Source: Candidatus Daviesbacteria bacterium
Lineage (GTDB): Bacteria > Patescibacteria > Microgenomatia > Daviesbacterales > UBA10151
Assembly (NCBI GenBank): GCA_028687915.1
Contig: JAQTZF010000001.1
Span: 372,001 to 436,000 of the forward strand
Length of the DNA stretch: 64,000 nucleotides
Direction of reading: 5' to 3'
Of the stretch, positions 48,768 through 57,926 are shown piece after piece (the stretch's first letter is position 1; each line of letters opens with the position of its first letter). The notes below the pieces were generated by a model. The model made no database searches. It saw only the letters and a program-made list of their open reading frames with translations, and was not told the DNA's origin. Made by a program: the position numbers and the translations under genes.

Positions 48768-48819
48768 ATCATATTGTAATAATTGAGGTCTTGTCAACCT
48801 TAGTTCCAGTGTCTATCAT
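48768..48819. promoter_or_regulatory. Divergent ugd/galE promoters sharing one -35 element
   Basis: On the plus strand TTGTCA (48791-48796), 17 bases, TATCAT (48814-48819) reads toward galE. On the minus strand TTGACA (48797-48792), 18 bases, TATGAT (48773-48768) reads toward the dehydrogenase. Five of the six -35 positions coincide, so the polymerase can occupy only one at a time. Confidence 0.7.
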
Positions 48820-48828
48820 AATGTGTAC

Positions 48829-49851
48829 ATGATGACTAAAAAGATTTTAGTAACAGGAGCCGGGGGTTATATTGGATCCATCACCACAGATTTATTGTTA
48901 CAAAGAGGATTTAACGTTGTTGCAGTTGATAATTTTTCCAAAGGGTATAAATCTCCTTTAGTTTATCTTCAAAATAAATATGGTAAAAATAAGCTAATTT
49001 GGTATCAAAAAGATTTAATTAAAGATAATTTAGAAGATATTTTTAAGAAAGAGAAAATAGAGTTAATAATTCATTTTGCAGCTTTGTGTAATGTGGGAGA
49101 GTCTTGGGATAATCCAGAATTATATTTTGGTAATAATGTTGTGGGATTACAAAAATTAGCAGAAGCTGCAATTAAGGCTAAAGTGGATAAAATAATTTTT
49201 TCCTCAACTTGTGCAGTTTATGGAGATGCCAAGTACTTACCAATAGATGAAGATCACCCTTTAGCTAACCCCTCCAGCCCATATGGAGCAACCAAAAAGA
49301 TGTGTGAGGAAATACTTAATTGGTACTCTAAAACCGGAGCAATGAAGTATGTATTTTTAAGATACTTTAATGTAACAGGAGCTACTGCTGATGGTTCTTT
49401 GGGTGACTCCAAGAATCCATCTTTTCATCTAATACAGAATGCTGTCAGAGGGGCTTTAGGATTAGCTCCTTTTGAATTAAACTATGCTTCAGTTAACACT
49501 CCTGATGGTTCACCTATTCGTGATTATGTTAATGTGGTTGACTTAGCAGAAGCACATATTAAAGCTGCAGATTATTTATTAAAAGATGATAGTGAAAGTA
49601 ATATATTTAATTTGGGAACAGGGGCTGGTAATTCAGTATTAGAAATTGTTAGTCTTGTTAAAGAAAAAACAGGTGTGGATTTTGAAGTTAATCCTGCCAA
49701 AGACAGAAGAAAAGGGGAGGCAGATAAAATGATAGCAGACATTACAAAAATTGGAAAAGTTTTAGACTGGAAGCCAACACATACTTTAGAGCAAAGCATT
49801 GAGTCATTGATTAAGTGGTATAAAAAATATCCCAAGGGTTGGAATAATTAA
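48829..49851 (+). CDS. galE: UDP-glucose 4-epimerase
   Basis: An extended short-chain dehydrogenase/epimerase. The NAD motif is ILVTGAGGYIGSITTDLL, the catalytic pair is in SSPYGATKKM (Y-x-x-x-K), and the substrate loop is RYFNVTGATADGSLGDSKNP. It interconverts UDP-glucose and UDP-galactose or related sugars. ATG 48829 is preferred to GTG 48823, because the promoter start falls near 48826. Together with the divergent dehydrogenase it supplies nucleotide sugars that the downstream glycosyltransferases could use. Confidence 0.92.
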   Translation: MMTKKILVTGAGGYIGSITTDLLLQRGFNVVAVDNFSKGYKSPLVYLQNKYGKNKLIWYQKDLIKDNLEDIFKKEKIELIIHFAALCNVGESWDNPELYFGNNVVGLQKLAEAAIKAKVDKIIFSSTCAVYGDAKYLPIDEDHPLANPSSPYGATKKMCEEILNWYSKTGAMKYVFLRYFNVTGATADGSLGDSKNPSFHLIQNAVRGALGLAPFELNYASVNTPDGSPIRDYVNVVDLAEAHIKAADYLLKDDSESNIFNLGTGAGNSVLEIVSLVKEKTGVDFEVNPAKDRRKGEADKMIADITKIGKVLDWKPTHTLEQSIESLIKWYKKYPKGWNN

Positions 49852-51350
49852 TTAGTAAAACCCCACAGTGGTAGTAGCTGCCTATCTTTATCAGTACAAA
49901 TATTTTTATTAGAAATATTATTATGAGGTAAAATAACCCCAAACATTCCAAATTTTACTGATACTTCTTTTTCTGAAATAGTCCAAGGGGTAACAATATC
50001 ATATACAGGGACATCTCCTCCCGGAGTAACAAGGTTTAAACCATTATGCCAAAAAAGATATCTAAAACCATTCGGAAAGCCCTTATTTCCTTCAATATAA
50101 TTAATGCCAATACAAGGATAATTATTTAATAAGGCATCATTTCTTATATATTCAATAGTTAATCTTTTTTGTAGATATCCACCTGGGTCATCTGGTCTAT
50201 TAATAAGCCATGAAGTTACGATCAATAGATATATACCACAAATGACTAAAGCAAGTGGAAGCTTTTTAAAGATACTGTTAATTTTGAATAGGAAAATAGA
50301 TAAAACTAAAATGAAAATGATAAATAAATTATTTAAATAATATTCAGAGATAGACCGTTTAGAAAGAAATTGGCTTAGTAATGTAATACCCATCCAGGAA
50401 ATTAAAATGATTGTTTGATTGCGAGTAAGCACCTTAATATAACCTGAGTATAAAATATAAATTAGTAAAATAATTGGCAAAAGAACAGTAACATTAAGAG
50501 AAAGATTTAAGGCGTTATTGTTTAAAACAAACATACCGGATAAAGATTTCCCTGTAGCATCAAATGTTTTAATTAATCGTTCAAATCCTTTTACGTCTCC
50601 CCTATCTTCTTGAGTTGCATTAAGTAAGCCTTTAACTTGTTGAAAATTATGTCTTACTTCAAAAGTGACTAATGGTAAAAGTAAAGAAAATAGAATAAGG
50701 CCAGAAATAATTATGTCTTTTAAACTTACTTTAATTTCTCTATTTTCTTTAGGGGAAAGCAAAAAACTTAGTGGTAAAAGTGCTAAGAGAGGTATAAAAG
50801 CAATGTGTACATGCCAAATAAGACCCAACAATATTGAAAGTGGAATTAATGTTTTAATCTTTCCTTTTAATAGGGAAAATAATATATAAAGATACCAGGT
50901 AGTCCATAAAATTGTGGGTTGAGTAGGAACAACCCAACGGTCTAAGAAAACAATTCCAGGTGAGACTGCATAAATAAATGCTCCAACTAAACCAATTGTT
51001 TTATTAAAGAATTTAGAAAAAACAAAATATATACTAAAAATTGTTAACAGACTAAAAATTGTGGTAGGTATATTTGCACTCATAGGATCCATGTTAAATA
51101 GTGCAAAACAGATTGCTATTAGATAATAAAAAATAGGGCCTATAAAGACACCGTTAACACTAGTTTCCTGGCCAATTAATCTGAAGTGGTGATCTGCAAC
51201 AATATCTTTTGCAACCCAGGCAAAAAGGTCTTGGTCGTGACCAAATGGATAAAAAATCTCTAGTTTATAAATTCTAAAAAATAACCCCAATAAAAGAATG
51301 AATATAAGTAATGCTGTGGAGAGAGAGAAATGGTCTTTTAATATCTTCAT
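49848..51350 (-). CDS. Membrane glycosyltransferase, GT39/ArnT-like
   Basis: A 500-residue polytopic protein with about 10-12 helices. The first loop has FGHDQDLFAW, the acidic motif that holds the catalytic Asp in GT-C enzymes, followed by NGVFIGPIFYYL. The fold uses lipid-linked sugars and acts outside the membrane, on proteins, lipids or polymers. A C-terminal soluble tail follows the last helix. It is similar in layout to the next gene upstream, 12 bases away, so they are probably a tandem pair. Acceptor and sugar are unknown. Confidence 0.75.
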   Translation of the reverse strand: MKILKDHFSLSTALLIFILLLGLFFRIYKLEIFYPFGHDQDLFAWVAKDIVADHHFRLIGQETSVNGVFIGPIFYYLIAICFALFNMDPMSANIPTTIFSLLTIFSIYFVFSKFFNKTIGLVGAFIYAVSPGIVFLDRWVVPTQPTILWTTWYLYILFSLLKGKIKTLIPLSILLGLIWHVHIAFIPLLALLPLSFLLSPKENREIKVSLKDIIISGLILFSLLLPLVTFEVRHNFQQVKGLLNATQEDRGDVKGFERLIKTFDATGKSLSGMFVLNNNALNLSLNVTVLLPIILLIYILYSGYIKVLTRNQTIILISWMGITLLSQFLSKRSISEYYLNNLFIIFILVLSIFLFKINSIFKKLPLALVICGIYLLIVTSWLINRPDDPGGYLQKRLTIEYIRNDALLNNYPCIGINYIEGNKGFPNGFRYLFWHNGLNLVTPGGDVPVYDIVTPWTISEKEVSVKFGMFGVILPHNNISNKNICTDKDRQLLPLWGFTN

Positions 51351-51362
51351 TTACATATAATT

Positions 51363-52898
51363 CTATCTGAAAGTTAAAGGATCTAAAAGGTCTGGATTAG
51401 TAGGTACCTTTATTTCTTCTGTATTTAAATAATATTTTTCAACCTGAATAAAATCCCAACGGAATGTTTGATTCGGGTTACGGTCAATTTTAATATCACT
51501 AATCCTCCATGCAAAACTATTAAGTTCTGGCCTGTCTTTAGCCGGAGCTACTTCAATTAGATAAGTAAGAGACTTTTTGGTAGAGGGAAAAGAATGTATT
51601 TGTGGATAAAGTTTTTGAGCATAAATCATAGCATATCTTTGTTGATAGCCTAATCGATCAGGGGAATAATTGTAAAATCCAAAATCCTGGGAAGCATCCT
51701 GATAAATATTTTTAGCAACTTCTAAGTTGAAAGCCCAGCTATGAGGTCCTCTTTTATTTATGTTTAAGTCAAATGAACGAATAGCCGCTATTCCTGTATA
51801 AAAATTAATTATGTAAAGAACTAAAAATCCGGTAAAAAATATCTTTTTATTCATGTACTTAGAAAATGAACAAAATATAATGATGGTTAGCGGGATAAAG
51901 GGCCAAAAGTAGTTACCAATTTCACCGCTATACCCTAAAGATATAATCCAAAAACTACTTAAAAGATAAAAAAATATTTGATATACTCCCCTTTCAAATG
52001 CTTGGCTTTTTCTAAAAGAGATAATCGAACCAACTATAAATAAAATTGTAAATATTCCTGTAAAAATATTTTTACCTGGGGATAACATATCAAAGAAATT
52101 AAAAACAAATGCATTTAGACGGCTTAAAAGTAGGTCAATAATATTTAGCTTGTCTTGGTGAACAGTAATATATTGTATAACTGCATTAAGTTGTAACCAG
52201 TTATGTTTTAAATCAAAAAGTATAAAAGTAGAAAGAGGAATTATTAAAATTAAATAAGAAACAAAATGCCAAATCTTTTTTCTAATAAATAAGTAATACA
52301 TTAAATAAAAAGTAGTACTTAAAAGAATTGGAATTCCAAAAGCCATTTGGAATTGTATTATTAGACCTAAAGTAAATAAGGATAATAATAAATATTTTAT
52401 TTTTAGATTTCTTATATAACTAATAAACCAAAAGAAAAAGAGGGGAGTTAAAAAAACTGCTCCATAGGGATTATAGAAATTTTTTAAACCATATGTAGGG
52501 TTCATAATTGAATTTACAGATAAAAGTAATATGGATAGTAGTGCTACTTTTGTATTGAATATCTTTTTAGAAACCCAAAAAACTAAGATAGTAAAAATAA
52601 TGGATAATAAAAACCAAAACCAACCAACTGCTACGGGGTTACCATTGCTAATAAAAAAGATTGGTGCGTTTATATAAAACCACAAAGGTCCATGAAAAAC
52701 TCCTTGTATAGCACCAGAACGAGGACCGAGCAGTGTAAAATGATGGTTCTGAACAATGTCATTAATTACTAAAAAATCACGGGAGACATCCACATCATAA
52801 TGAATATCTCCATTAATTAACCAATAGCTACTCAGTAAAATATTGATAGCAATTAATAGAAAGGCTAATTTTGTAAAATTTAGAGGAAATTTTTTCAC
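51363..52898 (-). CDS. Membrane glycosyltransferase, GT39/ArnT-like, paralog
   Basis: A 511-residue relative of the neighbouring protein: DIHYDVDVSRDFLV gives the acidic first loop, and GVFHGPLWFYINAP matches GVFIGPIFYYLIA of its neighbour. The start is GTG at 52898. TATACT lies upstream with a leader of about five bases. A perfect 26-base palindrome covers the start region. It may decorate an envelope polymer with UDP-sugars made by the galE and dehydrogenase genes downstream, but this is inference. Confidence 0.75.
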   Translation of the reverse strand: MKKFPLNFTKLAFLLIAINILLSSYWLINGDIHYDVDVSRDFLVINDIVQNHHFTLLGPRSGAIQGVFHGPLWFYINAPIFFISNGNPVAVGWFWFLLSIIFTILVFWVSKKIFNTKVALLSILLLSVNSIMNPTYGLKNFYNPYGAVFLTPLFFFWFISYIRNLKIKYLLLSLFTLGLIIQFQMAFGIPILLSTTFYLMYYLFIRKKIWHFVSYLILIIPLSTFILFDLKHNWLQLNAVIQYITVHQDKLNIIDLLLSRLNAFVFNFFDMLSPGKNIFTGIFTILFIVGSIISFRKSQAFERGVYQIFFYLLSSFWIISLGYSGEIGNYFWPFIPLTIIIFCSFSKYMNKKIFFTGFLVLYIINFYTGIAAIRSFDLNINKRGPHSWAFNLEVAKNIYQDASQDFGFYNYSPDRLGYQQRYAMIYAQKLYPQIHSFPSTKKSLTYLIEVAPAKDRPELNSFAWRISDIKIDRNPNQTFRWDFIQVEKYYLNTEEIKVPTNPDLLDPLTFR

Positions 52899-52922
52899 TT
52901 ATTTATATTAGTATAAATAAGT
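52897..52922. promoter_or_regulatory. Perfect palindrome over the start of the glycosyltransferase gene
   Basis: ACTTATTTATA (52897-52907), TTAG, TATAAATAAGT (52912-52922). It spans part of the GTG start and the -10 region of the glycosyltransferase gene and lies between it and the secA stop. It could be an operator or a weak secA terminator hairpin. Confidence 0.5.
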
Positions 52923-52944
52923 AGTCTTATAAATACTCTATACT

Positions 52945-55674
52945 TTAGTTTGGATAATGACATTTCTTATATTTCTTACCACTTCCACACCAACATGGAT
53001 CATTTCTGCCTACTTTGTGATGAGAAACTTGTTGACCATCATCACCTAAAGTTTGTTCAGATACAACCTGGCCACCGCGTTCTATGGTAACTTTTGTTTC
53101 TGAGCCTTCTGATTCTAAAACTCTTGATAATGGTTTTCCTTCTGATTTTTCTTTTTCTTCTTCTACTTCTGTTTGAATTCCTATTTCTATTTCAGGGTGT
53201 CTTTCTGTAACTTGAATTTGTGAAGGTGGCTCTTGTCCCTGAACAGAGATTTTATAGATTCTATGAACTATTTCATAATCAATGTTTTTCATCATTTTTT
53301 CAAACAAATCAAAACCTTCTTTTTTATATTCAATTAAAGGATCTCTTTGGGCATAACCACGTAGTCCTATACCAGCTCTTAGGTCATCCATGGTATCAAG
53401 ATGTTCTACCCAAAGAGTATCAATGGTATTAAGGTAAACAAAAGTTTCCATTTGTCTGGCTACTTCTGCTCCTGTTTGTTTTTCTTTTTCCTCATATAAG
53501 TCATGAGCTAATTTTGTTAAAAATTTAGTAATATCTTCTGCAGAATTTAGAGAAGAAACCTGAGTTTCTAGGGCTTGTTGTGAATTAGAATCAAAATTTA
53601 TAATTGTGGAGAATTCTTCTACAATCTTGTTAGTATTCAATCCTTCTTGGGTATAGATAGTTACAATATCTAAAATTGCTTGGTCTATTTTTTGAAGTAA
53701 GTCTGTTTTTAATTGGTTACCAGCTTCTCCTTTTAAATTAGCTGATGCTTCAAGTACTGTTTTTCTGACACCATAAATAATTTGACGTTGTTGATTCATA
53801 ACATCATCATATTCAACAGTTGTTTTTCTGATATCAAAGTTGTGTCCTTCAACTTTTTTCTGGGCTGATTCAATGGCTTTGGAAACCATGGAATTTTCAA
53901 TTGGCATATCTTCTGCCATTTTTAGAAAATCCATTACTTTAGAAACTTGTTCTCCTCCAAAAATTCTCATTAAATCATCTTCAAGTGACACATAAAAACG
54001 GGATGATCCAGGATCACCCTGGCGTCCTGATCTTCCTCGAAGTTGGTTATCAATTCTTCTTGATTCATGTCTTTCTGTACCAATTACCATAAGACCACCT
54101 AGTTCTTTTACATTTTCATCAAGCTGAATATCAACACCTCTACCTGCCATGTTAGTAGCAACAGTAACAGCTCCTTTTTGACCAGCTTTAGCAATGATTT
54201 CAGCTTCTTTTTCATGGTTTTTTGCATTTAATAAAGCATGAGAGATACCTTTACGTTTTAGAAGCTCTGATAAAAGTTCATTTTTATCAATTGAAGTAGT
54301 ACCAATCAAAACTGGCTGGCCGGTTTTATGAACTTCTTCTATTTGAGCGGCAACAGCACTGTATTTTGCATTAACTGTTTTGTAAATAAAATCAGGTTCG
54401 TCATTTCTAACAAGGGGATTGTTGGTGGGTATTACAACCACATCTAACTTATAAATTTTATGAAATTCTTCAGCTTCTGTTTCAGCAGTTCCTGTCATAC
54501 CAGCTAATTTTTCATACATTCTGAAATAATTTTGGAAAGAAATTGTAGCCATAGTTTGTGATTCTTGTTGAATTACTACATTCTCTTTAGCTTCAATTGC
54601 CTGGTGTAATCCTTCGGAATACCTCCTGCCTGGCATTAAACGTCCAGTAAATTCATCAACGATTATAACTTCACCATCTTTGACTACATAATCACGGTCT
54701 TGTTGAAATAAAGCTCTGGCTTTTAGGGCTTCTTCAACATGATGTAAAGTAGAGAAGTCTTTTTCATAGAGATTTTCTACACCAAGCATCTTCTCAATTT
54801 TTATAACCCCATGATCTGTTAAGTTTGCGGTTCTTTGTTTTTCATCAATAATATAATCTGTTTCAGATGATAACTTATCAATCATTTTGGCAAATTCGTA
54901 ATATTTTTTGGTAGGTTCAGCCGCAGGTCTTGAAATAATAAGCGGGGTTCTGGCTTCATCAATTAAGATGGAATCAACTTCATCCACTACAGCAAAATAA
55001 TTTCCTCTTTGGACCTGGTCATTTAATGAAAAAACCATATTGTCACGAAGATAATCAAATCCAAATTCATTATTTGTGCCATATGTTATATCTGCACCGT
55101 AGGCTTCTTTTCGGGGAATTACTTTAAGGTGTTTTAATCTGGGGTCTGTATGTTCTTTATTAATATACTTAGCATCAAATATAAAAGCTTGCTCATGAAT
55201 AATAACGGCACAACTGGCTCCAAGGGTTGAGAATATTGGTCCCATCCATCCACAATCTCTTTGGGAGAGGTAATCATTTACTGTAACCAAATGTACGCCT
55301 TTTCCGGTTATGGAATTTAAGAATAAAGCTGGTACAGCTGAGAGAGTTTTACCTTCTCCTGTTTTTTGTTCAGCAATTTTTCCTTCATGTAAAGCAATGG
55401 CAGCAATCAGTTGAACATCAAACAGTCTCATTCCTAAAGATCTTGATCCTGCTTCCCGGACTGCAGCATAAACTTCTGGCAGCATTTCATTTAATCCTTC
55501 TGGTGTTGGATTCTTTTGATAAAGTTTTTTGAACTGTTGTGATTTTTCAGTTAATTGCTTGTCGGTTAACTTTTTGTATTTACTTTCAAGTTGGTTAATA
55601 GAATCAACTATCTTTGTTAATCGAGAGACTTCTTGTTTATTAGAATCTAAAAACTTTCCTAGAAAATTTAGCAT
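52945..55674 (-). CDS. secA: Preprotein translocase ATPase SecA
   Basis: A 909-residue motor of the Sec pathway. Motif I is QKTGEGKTLSAVPALF near residue 102, DEVDSILIDEARTPL is motif II, and YAQRDPLIEYKKEGFDLF belongs to the scaffold and wing region. The preprotein cross-linking and helicase domains are complete (GTDITYGTNNEFGFDYLRD-like segment, then TNMAGRGVDIQL and IGTERHESRRIDNQLRGR). The C-terminus carries the zinc SEC-C motif CWCGSGKKYKKCH, which in E. coli binds SecB. TATAAT lies 19 bases before the ATG. Confidence 0.97.
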   Translation of the reverse strand: MLNFLGKFLDSNKQEVSRLTKIVDSINQLESKYKKLTDKQLTEKSQQFKKLYQKNPTPEGLNEMLPEVYAAVREAGSRSLGMRLFDVQLIAAIALHEGKIAEQKTGEGKTLSAVPALFLNSITGKGVHLVTVNDYLSQRDCGWMGPIFSTLGASCAVIIHEQAFIFDAKYINKEHTDPRLKHLKVIPRKEAYGADITYGTNNEFGFDYLRDNMVFSLNDQVQRGNYFAVVDEVDSILIDEARTPLIISRPAAEPTKKYYEFAKMIDKLSSETDYIIDEKQRTANLTDHGVIKIEKMLGVENLYEKDFSTLHHVEEALKARALFQQDRDYVVKDGEVIIVDEFTGRLMPGRRYSEGLHQAIEAKENVVIQQESQTMATISFQNYFRMYEKLAGMTGTAETEAEEFHKIYKLDVVVIPTNNPLVRNDEPDFIYKTVNAKYSAVAAQIEEVHKTGQPVLIGTTSIDKNELLSELLKRKGISHALLNAKNHEKEAEIIAKAGQKGAVTVATNMAGRGVDIQLDENVKELGGLMVIGTERHESRRIDNQLRGRSGRQGDPGSSRFYVSLEDDLMRIFGGEQVSKVMDFLKMAEDMPIENSMVSKAIESAQKKVEGHNFDIRKTTVEYDDVMNQQRQIIYGVRKTVLEASANLKGEAGNQLKTDLLQKIDQAILDIVTIYTQEGLNTNKIVEEFSTIINFDSNSQQALETQVSSLNSAEDITKFLTKLAHDLYEEKEKQTGAEVARQMETFVYLNTIDTLWVEHLDTMDDLRAGIGLRGYAQRDPLIEYKKEGFDLFEKMMKNIDYEIVHRIYKISVQGQEPPSQIQVTERHPEIEIGIQTEVEEEKEKSEGKPLSRVLESEGSETKVTIERGGQVVSEQTLGDDGQQVSHHKVGRNDPCWCGSGKKYKKCHYPN

Positions 55675-55751
55675 AGGTTATATTAACTTGGTTATTATAT
55701 AGGAAAAAGCAATCTTTGTATATTCAAAATAAGTCATCTTCTTTTCTAGTA

Positions 55752-55780
55752 TTGACTTTGAACTTTGGTTTTTCTACACT
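55752..55780 (+). promoter_or_regulatory. Promoter of the Pro/Ala-rich membrane protein gene
   Basis: TTGACT (55752-55757), exactly 17 bases, TACACT (55775-55780). The predicted start near 55787 leaves a 15-base leader without a Shine-Dalgarno. Confidence 0.65.
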
Positions 55781-55801
55781 TAGATAAGTTAAAAACTGCC
55801 A

Positions 55802-56662
55802 ATGGACCAAGGAACTACTGACCCAAATAATCCAAACCCAACTACCCCAGGTCAACCTGTTGTGGCTGGTGCTGCACCTGTTGCTCCTGCTGATAGTCCA
55901 ACACCTCCTGTTGATCAATTTTTTGCCAATCCTGCAAATGCAGCTGCTCCAGCTGCTGATCCTTCAAGTGCTCCTGGTAGTGCAGGATCTGCCTGGGCAA
56001 ACCCATCTACTGAAACTCCTGCTCCGGCTGCACCAGTTCAGACACCTGAACCTTCACCAAATGCTTTTGGTTCTGCTCCTGTCGCTCCAGCATCTCCTGC
56101 ACCTGATGCAGCAGCTGCTCCAACTGCTTTTAATCCATTTGCATCACCAACACCAGAACCTGCTGCCCCTTCAGTTACGGGATCTGAAGGTGCTCCAACA
56201 GATTTAACCAGTTTAGCTGGTAATTCAATGGAAGCTACTAACTATGTACCTACACCAACTGCACCAACTGCTGTTCCGGCAGGTGCCCCTGAATCATTAG
56301 TGGTTACACCTTCTGCTCCAACAGAAGCAGCACAAGCTGTTACAGCCACAGGAGGTGGTGGGGGAATTCCTAAAATTATTTTCATTGTTGGTGGTATTGT
56401 TTTATTAATTGTAGTAGGGGCCTCTGCATTCTTTATTCTTGGAGTGGGTAAGCCTGCTGAGCCTCCTGCAGCTACTTCTGTTCCTGCCACACAACAAGCA
56501 CCTATAGCTCCTGCTCCACTAATTCCTGCTTCAACATCTTCAGCAAGTTTTTCAAATATTCCCGGGTCTACCACATCAGCTAGTCCAACAGCTCCTGCTG
56601 GTGGATCTGCTTATGATTTATTAAAGCAAAGACAAAATTCTTCAGGATCAGCTAATCGGTAA
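55802..56662 (+). CDS. Pro/Ala-rich membrane protein, unknown
   Basis: A 286-residue protein. Residues 1-180 are a low-complexity Pro/Ala/Thr/Ser region, residues about 188-215 form one membrane helix (IIFIVGGIVLLIVVGASAF), and the rest is again Pro/Ala/Ser-rich. No enzymatic domain is visible. Disordered Pro/Ala regions are common in cell-surface or envelope-spanning linkers. Its orientation is not predictable with certainty. Its last 11 bases overlap the tsaE gene on the opposite strand. Confidence 0.7.
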   Translation: MDQGTTDPNNPNPTTPGQPVVAGAAPVAPADSPTPPVDQFFANPANAAAPAADPSSAPGSAGSAWANPSTETPAPAAPVQTPEPSPNAFGSAPVAPASPAPDAAAAPTAFNPFASPTPEPAAPSVTGSEGAPTDLTSLAGNSMEATNYVPTPTAPTAVPAGAPESLVVTPSAPTEAAQAVTATGGGGGIPKIIFIVGGIVLLIVVGASAFFILGVGKPAEPPAATSVPATQQAPIAPAPLIPASTSSASFSNIPGSTTSASPTAPAGGSAYDLLKQRQNSSGSANR

Positions 56663-57080
56663 TAATAATTTGGCGTGAAGTATCGTTTAAATATTCAAAT
56701 TGTATTTTGGTAATTTTCGTTTTAGGTAAATTTGTTAACTTTTCTGCCCACTCAATAAGAAAAATATTTTTAGGATTTAGAAAAAGCTCGTTTAATCCTA
56801 TTGAGTCTATTTCTTGTTTATCCTCTAATCTATAGAGATCAATGTGAAATAATTTAGCCTGTTTTTCGTAAGGCAGATCATATTGCCTCATTAATATATA
56901 TGTAGGGGAGAGGATTTTGGATTTTATTCCTAATTCTTTTGCAAAACCAGCAACAAAGGTTGTTTTTCCTGCTCCCAATGGGCCATCTAATGTAATAATC
57001 CCTCCGTTTTTGAACTCCTGGGACAGCTTAGCTGCTAATTGTTGAGTTTCTTCTGCAGAATTTGTGATGAACTTACGCAT
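56652..57080 (-). CDS. tsaE: tRNA threonylcarbamoyladenosine biosynthesis ATPase TsaE
   Basis: A 142-residue P-loop protein: GPLGAGKTTFVAGFAKELGI (Walker A), LSPTYILMRQYD, LFHIDLYRLED and IFLIEWAEKL are the family signatures. With TsaB and TsaD it makes t6A37 on ANN-decoding tRNAs. ATG 57080 is chosen, because the frame extending to 57140 overlaps the upstream gene and adds a hydrophobic stretch absent from the family. It lies seven bases after that upstream exported-protein gene. Confidence 0.93.
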   Translation of the reverse strand: MRKFITNSAEETQQLAAKLSQEFKNGGIITLDGPLGAGKTTFVAGFAKELGIKSKILSPTYILMRQYDLPYEKQAKLFHIDLYRLEDKQEIDSIGLNELFLNPKNIFLIEWAEKLTNLPKTKITKIQFEYLNDTSRQIIITD

Positions 57081-57087
57081 TTTCAGA

Positions 57088-57900
57088 TTATAACTTTTTG
57101 AATCTATCTTTGGCAATAAAAGTAAGAGCAAAAATACCAAGAAGTACTAAAATTATACCTCCGGCAATAAAAACTAAACTTTTGAATGAAAATCCGTCGT
57201 CTTTTGTTTTAACAGGAGTGGGGGAAATATCAGCAGAACCAGTGCTGGATCCCAAAATAGATTCTGGCAAACTTACTTGATTGTCCTGAATTGAAGGAGT
57301 TATTGTCGATTTTTGCGAGGAAGTACTTGTTGGGGTTGTTACTTTTTTGGTAGGTGTGGGGGTTTTAGAAGAAGTAGGAGTAGGGGTTTTGGTGGGAGTG
57401 GGTGTATTTGTAGAAGTAGGTACTGTAGTGGGGGTTGGAGTAGACATTGTGGTAATAGATAATGTGATGTCATTATCAGATGATGTTGGTGTTGTACCTG
57501 TTGCAGTGAAGCGATTAATCTTTAAATTATAATTACCAGAACCCTGAAATTGACTACTATTAGTATCAAGTTTTACCTTTAATATTCCGCTCCAGCTTCC
57601 TTCAGGACTGGTAGTAATAGATTTAAGGTTTTTATCACTATTAGAAGATGAATAATTGATCCAACTTGTATCATTCCAGGTTAAGCCAAAATAATTGGTT
57701 GCACCTTCTCTTTTAAAAGCACCTTCAAGATAATAGACCTTATTTCCTTGATTTTGAATAGACAGGTTAACTAACGCTTCTATTTCTTGGTTCTCATTAA
57801 TATTGGTTTGGGGAACAGAAAAAGAAAAACCTGCTTGAGCTAAAGGGGTTAATAAAAACAAACTAACAATAATTCCCAGAATTATAGTACAAGTCTTCAC
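57088..57900 (-). CDS. Exported, C-terminally anchored protein with a Thr/Pro linker
   Basis: A signal peptide (MKTCTIILGIIVSLFLL...AQAG, about 23 residues) precedes a beta-rich domain of about 125 residues. A PTPT-rich linker follows (residues about 150-195), then SILGSST, a short spacer, and a C-terminal membrane helix with a KDRFKKL tail. The folded part would face outside and the tail inside. The domain is not recognised. It lies 26 bases downstream of the murein hydrolase and seven bases before tsaE, so it is probably in the ftsEX operon. Confidence 0.72.
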   Translation of the reverse strand: MKTCTIILGIIVSLFLLTPLAQAGFSFSVPQTNINENQEIEALVNLSIQNQGNKVYYLEGAFKREGATNYFGLTWNDTSWINYSSSNSDKNLKSITTSPEGSWSGILKVKLDTNSSQFQGSGNYNLKINRFTATGTTPTSSDNDITLSITTMSTPTPTTVPTSTNTPTPTKTPTPTSSKTPTPTKKVTTPTSTSSQKSTITPSIQDNQVSLPESILGSSTGSADISPTPVKTKDDGFSFKSLVFIAGGIILVLLGIFALTFIAKDRFKKL

Positions 57901-57926
57901 TGACTTTTATCGTAACATAACTTTTC

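Noticed and set aside
57347..57532. Val/Gly-rich frame opposite the exported protein
   Set aside because: It is the antisense shadow of the Thr/Pro repeat linker.
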